Origin: a candidate division TA06 bacterium
GTDB taxonomy: Bacteria > Ratteibacteria > UBA8468 > MWAK01
Assembly (NCBI GenBank): GCA_022704925.1
Contig: JAKJFK010000018.1
Coordinates: 1 to 15,431, forward strand
Reading direction: 5' to 3'
DNA length: 15,431 nt
The position numbers and the translations under genes were made by a program. Below, in pieces: positions 6,581-14,039 of this stretch. The notes beneath the pieces are model-generated. The model did not search any database and was not told the DNA's origin. It worked only from the letters and a program-made list of their open reading frames with translations. Every line of letters starts with the position of its first letter. Position 1 is the first letter of the stretch.

Positions 6581-7177
6581 ATGAAAAAATCGCTCGGAGC
6601 CCGGACCATAATTTTCCCGACACCGGTTCTTATCGTCGCCACCTACGACCCGGCCGGCCGCCCCAACGCCATGGCGGCCGCCTGGGGAGGCATCTGCTGT
6701 TCCGACCCGCCCTGCGTCGCCGTCTCCCTGAGAGAAGCCACCTACACCTATGGTAACCTCATGGCGAGAAAGGCCTTTACGATCAACATTCCCTCGGAGG
6801 AGTACCTGCGGGAGGCTGATTACCTTGGCCTGGTTTCGGGCCGGAACGTGGAGAAGTTCCCGGCGGCCGGGCTGACCCCGGCACCTGGAAAATCGGTTGA
6901 CGCTCCGGTGATCGAGGAGTTTCCGCTGGTCCTGGAGTGCGCCCTGCTGAAATCGGTCCGAATCGGTCTCCACACCCAGTTCATCGGGGAGATCAAGGAC
7001 GTCCGGGCTGAAACGGCGGTGCTGGATGCCGGGGGAAATCCCGGAATCGGCCTGGTGAAACCGCTGATCTTCGACCCGGCCGGCCGGGCCTACTACGGAA
7101 TCGGACCGCGACTCGGCCAAGCCTTCGCGGCCGGGAAGTCGATTGGTGCTCCCCCGGCTAAAGAAGGGCGGTGCTGA
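6581..7177 (+). CDS. Flavoredoxin / flavin reductase-like FMN-binding split-barrel protein
   Basis: The 198-residue product belongs to the flavin reductase-like split-barrel family. The N-terminal half shows the typical strand pattern: [24 protein letters not shown] near 12-35, DPPCVAVSL near 38-47 and [13 protein letters not shown] near 63-75. The C-terminal half holds an HTQFIGEI strand and a late YYGIG motif. Flavoredoxins bind FMN and carry electrons in anaerobes, often with ferredoxin- or rubredoxin-like partners. GGAGG (6571-6575) lies 5 bases before the ATG. It follows the ferredoxin-like gene by 55 bases on the same strand. Its last 20 bases overlap the 3' end of the convergent cysteine synthase gene, so no ordinary terminator fits between them. 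Substrate and electron donor are unknown. Confidence 0.85.
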   Translation: MKKSLGARTIIFPTPVLIVATYDPAGRPNAMAAAWGGICCSDPPCVAVSLREATYTYGNLMARKAFTINIPSEEYLREADYLGLVSGRNVEKFPAAGLTPAPGKSVDAPVIEEFPLVLECALLKSVRIGLHTQFIGEIKDVRAETAVLDAGGNPGIGLVKPLIFDPAGRAYYGIGPRLGQAFAAGKSIGAPPAKEGRC

Positions 7178-8045
7178 AGTAACGCTCGACCCGGTCGGGC
7201 AGCACCGTGGCGATATTGCCTTTCACACTTTTGGCCAGCAGGCGGGCCGCCCAGACGTTGGCGCCCGAAGAGGTCCCCACCAGCAGGCCGTTCTCGGAAC
7301 TCAGGGAGCGGGTGGCGGAAATGGCATCCTCGTCCGAGACCTCGATGACCCGGTCGATGATCGAAACATCGAGTATGGCCGGAATGAAACCGTCGCCGAT
7401 CCCCTGAATCTGGTGCAGGCCCGGCTCGTGGCCGAGCAGGGCGGAAACGTTCTTCGGTTCCACCGCGGCGATGATCACCTTCGGATTCTTCTCCCTGAGG
7501 AAAGTAGCCACGCCCTGCAGGGTTCCGCCACTGCCGACGCCGGCCACGAAAGCCTCGATCCGCCCGTCCATCTGGCGCCAGAGTTCGCGCGCGGTCTCCT
7601 CGTAATGAACCCGGGGGTTGTCGGGATTCTCAAACTGCTGGGGCACGAAAATGCGCGGATCGGCCGCCGCCATCCGCCGGACGGTCTCCACGGCGCCGGC
7701 GATACCTTCCCGGTCCGGGGTCAGAACCAGGTCCGCCCCCAGGGCCCGGATGATTTTCTTGCGCTCCTCGCTCATGCCCTCCGGCATGACGATCCGGACC
7801 CGGTATCCCTTGAGACGCCCGATCAAGGCGATCGCGATCCCGGTATTGCCGGAGGTCGGTTCGACGATCAGGGCGCCGGGCTTGAGGCGGCCGGTCTTTT
7901 CGGCCCCCTCGATCATGGCCCGGGCCACCCGGTCCTTTATGCTGCCGCCGGGGTTGAGAAATTCGGCCTTGGCAAAGATGCGTTCGCCGCGCAGCTGGAC
8001 CAGCGGCGTGTTTCCGATCAGGTCAAGCACCTGTTTCACTTCCAT
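7158..8045 (-). CDS. cysK: Cysteine synthase (O-acetylserine sulfhydrylase family, PLP-dependent)
   Basis: The 295-residue enzyme would make cysteine from O-acetylserine and sulfide, with PLP as cofactor. Key elements are intact: the PLP-binding Lys37 in NPGGSIKDR, the substrate loop TSGNTG at 64-69, the phosphate-binding GSGGT at 171-175, HQIQGIG at 211-217, and GTSSGAN at 257-262 with the Ser that contacts the PLP ring nitrogen. Length is slightly short but normal for CysK/CysM. A CysM-type or O-phosphoserine-using enzyme cannot be ruled out. AGGAG (complement of 8054-8058) lies 8 bases before the ATG. A good promoter faces away from aspS, with overlapping -35 boxes. The 3' end overlaps the flavoredoxin gene by 20 bases. 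Confidence 0.88.
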   Translation of the reverse strand: MEVKQVLDLIGNTPLVQLRGERIFAKAEFLNPGGSIKDRVARAMIEGAEKTGRLKPGALIVEPTSGNTGIAIALIGRLKGYRVRIVMPEGMSEERKKIIRALGADLVLTPDREGIAGAVETVRRMAAADPRIFVPQQFENPDNPRVHYEETARELWRQMDGRIEAFVAGVGSGGTLQGVATFLREKNPKVIIAAVEPKNVSALLGHEPGLHQIQGIGDGFIPAILDVSIIDRVIEVSDEDAISATRSLSSENGLLVGTSSGANVWAARLLAKSVKGNIATVLPDRVERYFSTALL

Positions 8046-8073
8046 AAGTTAGGCTCCTCTCCGGTTCTCCAAT

Positions 8074-8102
8074 AGTATAACCCAGGCCGGTTTGACCGGC
8101 AA
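8074..8102 (-). promoter_or_regulatory. sigma70-like promoter for cysK
   Basis: On the minus strand TTGCCG (8097-8102) is followed after 17 bases by TATACT (8074-8079). Transcription would begin near 8067, leaving a leader of about 21 bases that contains the cysK ribosome site. The -35 shares base 8097 with the -35 of the opposing aspS promoter. Confidence 0.5.
8086..8100. promoter_or_regulatory. palindrome between the cysK and aspS promoters
   Basis: GCCGGT (8086-8091) and ACCGGC (8095-8100) are perfect inverted arms around TTG. The palindrome covers the aspS -35 (8092-8097) and part of the cysK -35 (8097-8102). It could be a shared operator. CCGG-rich words are very common in this window, so chance is a real alternative. 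Confidence 0.25.
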
Positions 8103-8121
8103 CCGGGAATGAGGATAAAAT
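8092..8121 (+). promoter_or_regulatory. sigma70-like promoter for the aspS-gatC operon
   Basis: TTGACC (8092-8097) and TAAAAT (8116-8121) are 18 bases apart. Transcription would begin near 8128, about 36 bases before the aspS ATG. It is the only promoter I see for the aspS-gatC, gatA-like and gatB genes, which are joined by ATGA overlaps. Confidence 0.5.
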
Positions 8122-8136
8122 CAAGACTATTCTTGA
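8121..8136. promoter_or_regulatory. dyad symmetry centred on the predicted aspS transcript start
   Basis: TCAAGA (8121-8126) and TCTTGA (8131-8136) are perfect inverted arms separated by CTAT. The centre falls at the predicted transcript start and the left arm shares the last T of the -10. This placement suits a repressor operator; it could also fold as a small hairpin at the 5' end of the message. Confidence 0.35.
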
Positions 8137-8163
8137 CTCAAATCCCGATCCGGAAACAAAAAC

Positions 8164-10269
8164 ATGGACTATCGAAAAAGGACCGGCTGCGGAAAACTTC
8201 GCCCTGCCGATATCGGGCGCGAAGTGTGCCTGGCCGGCTGGGTTGACGCCCGGCGCGACCACGGCGACCTCCTGTTCATCCACCTGCGGGACATCTCCGG
8301 CATTGTGCAGGTGGTCTTCAACGTCCAGGCGGGCAGCCTTTATGAGGCCGCCGGACGGCTGAAGGAGGAGTACTGCGTTCTGATTACCGGCCAGGTGGTC
8401 CGGCGCCTGGAGGGTACCGAGAATCCCGCCCTGGAGACCGGCGACATCGAAATCAAGGCCGCCGGCCTGGAAATAATCAGCGCTTCGAAGACGCCCCCCT
8501 TCCCCATCTCGGAGAAGGCCATGACCGCCGGCGCTTCCGTTAAGGGGACCGAAGGCGTTGAGGAGGACCTGCGTCTCCAGTACCGCTACCTGGACCTGCG
8601 GCGCCCCTCCCTGCAAAAGCACCTGGTCAACCGTTACCGGATTATCAAGGCCGCCCGGGATTTTCTTGATTCCCGGGGCTTCATCGAGGTGGAGACGCCC
8701 ACCCTCACCCGCAGCACCCCGGAAGGGGCCCGCGACTACCTGGTACCCAGCCGCCTCCACCCCGGGAACTTCTACGCGCTTCCCCAGTCACCCCAATTAT
8801 TCAAGCAGCTGCTGATGGTTGGCGGCCTCGAACGCTACTTCCAGGTGGTCCGGTGTTACCGGGACGAGGACCTGCGCCCCAACCGGCAGCCCGAGTTCAC
8901 CCAGCTGGACCTGGAGGCCTCCTTCATAGACGAGGAGTTCATCTACGAACTGATGGAGGAGGCCCTCGTCCGGATGTTCGCGGTGGCCGGAATAAGCCTG
9001 CCCCGGCCTTTCCCCCGGATCAGTTACCGGGAGGCCATGGAGACGACCGGCACCGACCGTCCCGACCTCCGCTTCGACCTGCGCCTGGTCGAGGCCACCG
9101 ACCTCTTCCGGAATACCGGTTACGCCATCTTCCGAAAGATCATCGGCCAGGGCGGCCGGATCAAGGGGCTCATCGTCCGGGGCAAATCCGAGATCCTGAG
9201 CAAGAATGTCCTCCAGAATGAATACGCCAGGGAGATCGTACCCGGCTTTGGAGCCAAGGGCATGACCTGGATGCGGGTGGCCGGTGGCAAGCTGGAATCA
9301 AACATCGTCCAGTTCTTCAACCCCGGCGAGCAGCAGGCCATTCTGGAACGGTTTCAGGCCGAGGACGGCAGCGTGATCATGATGATTGCCGATACCTCTT
9401 CCGAAACGGTCCTTTCGGCCCTCGGCCAGCTCCGTCTGCACCTGGCCCGGCGTTTGGAACTAATTCCCGGCAACAAATACCATCCGGTCTGGGTGACCGG
9501 CTTTCCGCTCTTCGAGGCAACCGAGGCCGGCCTCACCTCCAAGCACCACCCCTTCACCGCCCCGGACCGGACCGATTTCGACCCCGCCGACCGCCCGGGA
9601 CTGCTCTCCCTCAATTCGCGCGCCTATGACCTGGTCGTCAACGGCGAAGAGCTGGGCGGCGGCAGCATCCGCATTAATGACGCCCGGGTCCAGCGCCGAA
9701 TCTTCCAGGCCCTCGACCTCTCCGAGGCGGAGGTGGAGGAGAAGTTCGGCTTCTTTGTCCGGGCCCTTGACTACGGAACGCCCCCGCACGGCGGACTGGC
9801 CCTGGGCCTTGACCGGGTCGCCTCGATGATCCTTGGAACCGCCTCGATCCGCGACGTGATCGCCTTTCCCAAGAACCGCAGCGCCGTCTGCCCGCTCACC
9901 CAGGCCCCGGCCCCGGTCACCCCGGAACAGCTGGCGGAACTACACCTGGCCGGTGAAGGCGAGCTGAAAATCTCCGGCCGCCGGGAAGAGGACCCCGTCA
10001 AACGCCTCGCCTGGGTTTCGCGCCTCGGGTATGAAGAATCGGAAAGAAACGAGCTGAAAAAGGCCGTCGAAGCGGCCGCCGATCTGGCCGGACGGATCGA
10101 GAAACTTCCCGCCGACGCCGAACCGGTCTACTCGCCCTCCCGGCCCGGGAACCGGATGCGCCCCGGCCGGACGGCTTCGAAGTACCCGGGCGTTGAAAAG
10201 AAGGATCTCTTCCGAAACGCCCCCGCGGTCAAAAACGGCCATTTCAAGGTGGCCAATATCCTGGAATGA
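8164..10269 (+). CDS. aspS-gatC: Bifunctional aspartyl-tRNA synthetase fused to GatC
   Basis: The 701-residue protein exceeds the usual bacterial AspRS (about 590) by roughly one GatC. Residues 20-105 are the anticodon-binding OB fold. Class II motif 1 is near 157-190, motif 2 (QVVRCYRDEDLRPNRQPEF) near 227-245, the bacterial GAD insertion about 290-410, motif 3 (GGLALGLDRVASMILG) near 543-558, and the usual AspRS end near 596. Residues about 609-701 read as GatC: VKRLAWVSRLGYEESERN at the start and LFRNAP...GHFKVANILE at the end, like the ANAP...GFFRVP ending of GatC. His33 in RRDHG and Gly84 in LEGTENP match positions I recall for non-discriminating AspRS, which also charges tRNA(Asn). The ribosome site is weak. 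The stop overlaps the gatA-like ATG (ATGA). Fused AspRS-GatC proteins have been annotated before, as I recall. Confidence 0.9.
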   Translation: MDYRKRTGCGKLRPADIGREVCLAGWVDARRDHGDLLFIHLRDISGIVQVVFNVQAGSLYEAAGRLKEEYCVLITGQVVRRLEGTENPALETGDIEIKAAGLEIISASKTPPFPISEKAMTAGASVKGTEGVEEDLRLQYRYLDLRRPSLQKHLVNRYRIIKAARDFLDSRGFIEVETPTLTRSTPEGARDYLVPSRLHPGNFYALPQSPQLFKQLLMVGGLERYFQVVRCYRDEDLRPNRQPEFTQLDLEASFIDEEFIYELMEEALVRMFAVAGISLPRPFPRISYREAMETTGTDRPDLRFDLRLVEATDLFRNTGYAIFRKIIGQGGRIKGLIVRGKSEILSKNVLQNEYAREIVPGFGAKGMTWMRVAGGKLESNIVQFFNPGEQQAILERFQAEDGSVIMMIADTSSETVLSALGQLRLHLARRLELIPGNKYHPVWVTGFPLFEATEAGLTSKHHPFTAPDRTDFDPADRPGLLSLNSRAYDLVVNGEELGGGSIRINDARVQRRIFQALDLSEAEVEEKFGFFVRALDYGTPPHGGLALGLDRVASMILGTASIRDVIAFPKNRSAVCPLTQAPAPVTPEQLAELHLAGEGELKISGRREEDPVKRLAWVSRLGYEESERNELKKAVEAAADLAGRIEKLPADAEPVYSPSRPGNRMRPGRTASKYPGVEKKDLFRNAPAVKNGHFKVANILE

Positions 10270-11453
10270 AGATCAGCGAATCTGAAAACCCGGACCGCCT
10301 CCGGGACAAGAAGCTCATCGCGCCGGCCAATTTTTCGGTCCGGGACCAGGTCTCCGACGCCGGATCGCCGGCCCTGGAAAAGTTCACCGCCCTGGAGAAC
10401 GCAACGGTTGTTCAGCGCAGCCTGGAGGCCGGCGCCGTTCTGGCCGGCCGGGCCGCCACCGCCGAGTTCGGCTTCGGGCTGAACGGCGATGCCTGTCTCA
10501 AGAACTTCACCAGCCAGGCGGCCGACCTGGCCTTCATGGCCGACCTGGCCGGCGAACCCCGCTACGCGGCCGCCGCCGGCGGGCGCTTCGGTTTCAAACC
10601 CAGCCACGGAACCGTCTCCCGGGCCGGCCTGATCGGATTGATGCCCTCCCTCGAGGCCGTCGGATTGCTCGGAAACCATCCGGCGGACGTCGCCGCGGCA
10701 ATGGCCGAGATCGCCGGTTTCGACGGCAAAGATTTCTCTCTTGAGGCGGAACCGCTGGCCGGATTCCCGGTCCGGCCGCCGAAAACGGAATCCAAACCGG
10801 TCCTCGGACGGCCCGCCGGCTGCGAAGCCCGCCTCAGCCCGGCCGCCCGGGAAATCTTTTCAGCCGGCCTCAAGAAACTCGAAGGGGCGGGATTCCCGGT
10901 TCGGGAAGTTCCCTGGCCGGGAGACGAAACTTTCCGCGACCTGCACCGGGTGATCGGCAGCGTCGAGGCCTCCTCCAGCTGCGGAAAATTCGACGGCGTC
11001 CGTTACGGATTGCGGGCCGATTCGGCTAACAACTGGAATGACATGTACCTGAAGACGCGGGCCGCCTCCTTCAGCACGTTCCTGAAGACGCTGCTCTTCC
11101 AGGGCGCCTTCTTCCAGTTCGAGTCATACGGAACCTTCGAACGGGCGGCCCGGATCCGGGCCCGCCTGATCCGGGAAATCGGTCAACTATTCGAGACGGT
11201 TGACCTGATCATCAGTCCGGTCCGGCCGGAAACGCCGGCGGCCGAATCGGCCCGGGAAGTCGATCAGACCTACGCCGCCTTCTCCCTCACCCTGCCGGCC
11301 AACGTCACCGGCTGCCCCGCCCTCGCCTTTTCCCTCTCCGGCGGCCGGGAGGCGTCCGACCCCGGTCTTCAGGTAATGGGCGGGTTTCGGTCCGACGCCT
11401 TCCTGCTGGCCTGCGGGAAACGGCTTTTCGAAACCCTGACGGGTGGCGCATGA
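10266..11453 (+). CDS. gatA: GatA-like amidotransferase subunit lacking the catalytic triad (probable pseudoenzyme)
   Basis: The 395-residue product is about 90 shorter than usual GatA (about 485) yet follows its order: ENATVVQRSLEAGAVLAG at 44-61, FGFKPSHGTVSRAGL at 108-122, FDGVRYGLR in the middle, a VDLIISPVRPETPA segment, and LPANVTGCPAL with LQVMGG near the C terminus. The amidase Ser-cisSer-Lys triad is missing. The Lys of the usual IKD is R26 in SVRD. The GGSSGGS loop is deleted, with TSQAADL in its place. The nucleophile in DTGGSIRQPA reads DLAGEPRYAA (93-102), with E97/P98 where Ser is expected. About 50 N-terminal residues are also absent. Other frames do not encode the missing loop, and no stop interrupts the gene. 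ATGA overlaps on both sides indicate coupled translation with aspS-gatC and gatB. A structural or ammonia-independent role is inferred. Confidence 0.85.
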   Translation: MKISESENPDRLRDKKLIAPANFSVRDQVSDAGSPALEKFTALENATVVQRSLEAGAVLAGRAATAEFGFGLNGDACLKNFTSQAADLAFMADLAGEPRYAAAAGGRFGFKPSHGTVSRAGLIGLMPSLEAVGLLGNHPADVAAAMAEIAGFDGKDFSLEAEPLAGFPVRPPKTESKPVLGRPAGCEARLSPAAREIFSAGLKKLEGAGFPVREVPWPGDETFRDLHRVIGSVEASSSCGKFDGVRYGLRADSANNWNDMYLKTRAASFSTFLKTLLFQGAFFQFESYGTFERAARIRARLIREIGQLFETVDLIISPVRPETPAAESAREVDQTYAAFSLTLPANVTGCPALAFSLSGGREASDPGLQVMGGFRSDAFLLACGKRLFETLTGGA

Positions 11454-12889
11454 CGACAAAATACGAGGCGGTCGTCGGCCTGGAAATCCACGTCCAGTTG
11501 AACGCCGCCACCAAGATGTTCTGCGATTGTCCCAATCGGTTCGGAGACGAACCGAACCAGAATACCTGTCCCATCTGCCTCTGGTTCCCGGGCGCCTCGG
11601 CTCAACTGAGCCGGGAGGTGGTGGAAAAGGCGGTCGGCGTCGCCATGACCCTGAATTGCACGATCAACCAGCGTAGCCGTTTTGACCAGAAGGTTTATTA
11701 TTATCCCGACCTGCCGAAAGGTTTCCAGCTCTCGCAGTTCCACCGACCGCTGGCCGGAAACGGCTGGGTGGAGATTACCGGCGAGGACGGCGCCTTGCGT
11801 CGCCTGCGCATCCGCACCCTTCACCTGGAAGAGGACGTCGCCAAGCTCGTCCATGAAACCGAGGGCAAGACCCGCGTCAGCCTGGTTGACTTCAACCGGG
11901 CCGGCTGTCCCCTGGTCGAGATAGTCACCGAGCCGGACATGCGCAGCCCTTACGAAGCCATGGAGTTCGTCAACGCGATCCGCACCCTGGTCCCCGGAGC
12001 CGGCGGCGCCGAGTGCAGCCTGGAACGGGGTACGATGCGGGTGGACGCCAACATCTCGTTGCGGCCGGCCGGCAGCCAGGAATTGAACGTCAAGGTCGAG
12101 GTCAAGAACATGAACTCGGTGCGGGGCATCGGGGACGCCATCGCCTACGAGATCAAGCGGCAGCAGGAGTTGATCCAGAAAGGCGAGGCGATCATCCTGC
12201 ACACCCGTCTCTGGGACCCGAAAAGCGGCCGGACCCTGCCTATGCGCGAAAAGTTTTCCGGCCCCTGCGTTCCCGATCCCTCGGTCCCCGAGGTGGTCAT
12301 CTCCGACCAATGGCTGGCCGAAATCAAGAACGGCCTGCCGGAGATACCGGCCCGGAAGCAGCTCCGCTTCGTCGAAGAGTACGGATTGACCGAAACGGAG
12401 GCGGCCGGCCTGACCGTCTCCCCGGAGAGCGCCGATTACAGCGAGGCGGTCATCAGGGCCGGAATCCCGGCCCGACTGGCCGCCCAGTGGATTGCCGGCC
12501 GCCTGCTGCCGGCCGCCGCCCGGCGCGGCCTGACCCTGGCCGAAACCAAGATCACTCCGGAACGGCTGGCCGGCCTCCTGGCCCTGGTTGAAAACGGGAA
12601 AATCAATCCCAACGCCGGCCGGCAGCTGCTGGAACTACTTTTCGAAGACGGCCGGACACCGGCGGAGATCGCCAGGGAGCAGGGCCTCGATCAGGCGGCC
12701 GACAGCGGCGAGCTGGAGAAGATTCTTGCCAGGGTGTTGGCCGAAAACCCGCGGGCCGTGGAGGATTTCCGCAAGGGCCGTTCCCAGTCGCTCGGCTTTC
12801 TTACCGGCCAGGCCGTTCGACTCTCGGGCGGCAAGGCCGATCCCCGGCTGATACGCCAGAAGCTGGAAGAGAAACTCCGCTCGGAGTGA
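11450..12889 (+). CDS. gatB: Asp/Glu-tRNA amidotransferase subunit B (GatB), divergent
   Basis: The 479-residue protein has normal GatB length. GatB activates the misacylated Asp or Glu on tRNA with ATP and adds ammonia. Conserved pieces: GLEIHVQL at 10-17, a zinc-type CxC...CxxC set (C25, C27, C40, C43), FDQKVYYYPDLPKGFQLSQF at 78-97, LHLEEDVAK at 124-132, VDFNRAGCPLVEIVTEPD at 146-163, VDANISLRP at 198-206 and the YqeY-like tail domain from about 330. Two oddities stand out. The nearly invariant DYRYFPEPDLPPL segment is reduced to GPCVPDPSVPEVV near 271-283. CLGLPG reads CLWFPG (43-48). The ATG overlaps the gatA-like stop. It is the last gene of the operon and converges on pyk. Confidence 0.92.
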   Translation: MTTKYEAVVGLEIHVQLNAATKMFCDCPNRFGDEPNQNTCPICLWFPGASAQLSREVVEKAVGVAMTLNCTINQRSRFDQKVYYYPDLPKGFQLSQFHRPLAGNGWVEITGEDGALRRLRIRTLHLEEDVAKLVHETEGKTRVSLVDFNRAGCPLVEIVTEPDMRSPYEAMEFVNAIRTLVPGAGGAECSLERGTMRVDANISLRPAGSQELNVKVEVKNMNSVRGIGDAIAYEIKRQQELIQKGEAIILHTRLWDPKSGRTLPMREKFSGPCVPDPSVPEVVISDQWLAEIKNGLPEIPARKQLRFVEEYGLTETEAAGLTVSPESADYSEAVIRAGIPARLAAQWIAGRLLPAAARRGLTLAETKITPERLAGLLALVENGKINPNAGRQLLELLFEDGRTPAEIAREQGLDQAADSGELEKILARVLAENPRAVEDFRKGRSQSLGFLTGQAVRLSGGKADPRLIRQKLEEKLRSE

Positions 12890-12904
12890 AAAGTAAGAGC
12901 TGCC
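12889..12904 (+). repeat. direct repeat, copy 1 (downstream of pyk and gatB)
   Basis: AAAAGTAAGAGCTGCC begins at the last base of the gatB stop codon. A copy with one difference (C to T) lies at 14019-14034, on the other side of pyk, in the same orientation. The origin is unknown. Confidence 0.5.
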
Positions 12905-12919
12905 TTCTTTTCGCGGCAG
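12900..12919. terminator. weak hairpin between convergent gatB and pyk
   Basis: CTGCC (12900-12904) pairs with GGCAG (12915-12919) around a 10-base loop. On the minus strand it is followed by a pyrimidine-rich CTCTTACTTTT, which weakly resembles a terminator for pyk. No T-run follows on the plus strand. The remaining bases to 12980 show nothing else. Confidence 0.2.
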
Positions 12920-12980
12920 AAACCCGGCAACGGACGGGGAAAAGGCACAACCCGGGCAAAAAAGATTTTCCGGAATTCCC

Positions 12981-14006
12981 CTACCGACCCGGCTTCCCCG
13001 CCTTCAAATACCCTTCCGTAAACTTGATGATGCCGTTCATCATGGCCACCGTTTCCACCGGGTACTTTCCAACCGCCGATTCGGCCGAAAGCATGACGTA
13101 ATCGGTACCGTCGATAATCGAGTTGGCCACGTCGGTCACCTCGGCCCGGGTCGGCCGCGGATTCTCGGTCATGCTCTCCAGCATCTGGGTGGCGGTGATG
13201 ACGAACTTGCCGGCCTGGTTGCACTTCCTGATCAACCGCTTCTGAAGAATCGGTATCTCCTGGATAGGCAGGGAGACGCCCAGGTCCCCGCGCGCGATCA
13301 TGATGCCATCGGAGGCCTCGATGATCTCGTCGATGTTCCTGACGCCCTCCCGGTTCTCGATCTTGGCAATCACCCGGCAGCGGGAATTCCGACCCAGTAT
13401 CTTCCGCACCTCCATGATATCACCCGCACTCCGGACGAAAGACTGGGCCAGGTAATCGAGCTGGTTCTCGGCGCAGAAGAGGATATCCTCGACATCCCTG
13501 GGGTTGATCGGGCCAAAATCCAGTTTCGCGTCCGGAATGTTGACGCCCTTGTGACCTTTGAGCCGGCCGCCGACAACCACCCGTGTCTTTAAAGCATTCT
13601 TGAAGACGGCGGTCACCTCCAGGACGAGGTTGCCGTCGTCCAAGAAGATCGGCTGTCCGGTTTTGATGCTTTCCAAAGGACCCCGGTAGTCGAAGGGAAT
13701 CCGGCCGGCACCGACGGCCGCCCCGGCCCGGACCAGGTAAAGGACCTGGCGTCTTTTGAGTTCCAGGGGCGCCGCCAGTCCGCCGATCCTGATCCGGTGA
13801 CCCTGGAGGTCGCCCAACAACCGGACGCGGCGGCGGTATTTCCGATTCAAAGATCGAATCAGGTTTATTCCGGGGAGAAGCTCCCGAGGGCGGCTGTGGG
13901 AGAAATTGAGACGACCGACATCCATGCCGGCCCGCATCATCTTCCGAAGCACGGTCTCGCTCGAGGAGGCCGGGCCGAGCGTGCAGATTATCCTGGTTTT
14001 GACCAT
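12981..14006 (-). CDS. pyk: Pyruvate kinase, short form without C-terminal regulatory domain
   Basis: The 341-residue enzyme would convert phosphoenolpyruvate and ADP to pyruvate and ATP. Catalytic elements are present: RLNFSH at 32-37, [11 protein letters not shown] at 65-75, the general-acid Lys215 and metal ligand Glu217 in IAKIENREG, Asp241 in ARGDLGV, and TATQML at 271-276. The small B domain spans roughly 71-150. The sequence ends about 25 residues after the [11 protein letters not shown] segment (307-317), exactly where the barrel finishes. The C-terminal domain of about 120-130 residues, which binds effectors in many bacterial enzymes, is missing, so allosteric control may be absent. 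DLQGHRIR has His where Pro is usual. GGGGG upstream serves as ribosome site. The gene converges on gatB. Confidence 0.9.
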   Translation of the reverse strand: MVKTRIICTLGPASSSETVLRKMMRAGMDVGRLNFSHSRPRELLPGINLIRSLNRKYRRRVRLLGDLQGHRIRIGGLAAPLELKRRQVLYLVRAGAAVGAGRIPFDYRGPLESIKTGQPIFLDDGNLVLEVTAVFKNALKTRVVVGGRLKGHKGVNIPDAKLDFGPINPRDVEDILFCAENQLDYLAQSFVRSAGDIMEVRKILGRNSRCRVIAKIENREGVRNIDEIIEASDGIMIARGDLGVSLPIQEIPILQKRLIRKCNQAGKFVITATQMLESMTENPRPTRAEVTDVANSIIDGTDYVMLSAESAVGKYPVETVAMMNGIIKFTEGYLKAGKPGR

Positions 14007-14018
14007 GATTCCCCCGCC

Positions 14019-14034
14019 AAAAGTAAGAGTTGCC
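14019..14034 (+). repeat. direct repeat, copy 2 (upstream of pyk)
   Basis: AAAAGTAAGAGTTGCC matches 12889-12904 at 15 of 16 bases. On the minus strand it lies in the pyk leader, between the predicted -10 (14040-14045) and the ribosome site. The two copies bracket pyk exactly. Confidence 0.5.
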
Positions 14035-14039
14035 GATAA

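Noticed and set aside
10266-11453. The missing amidase loop in the GatA-like gene as a frameshift artefact.
   Set aside because: I read the other two frames across 10440-10560 and found no GGSSGGS-like sequence; the reading frame continues smoothly on both sides.
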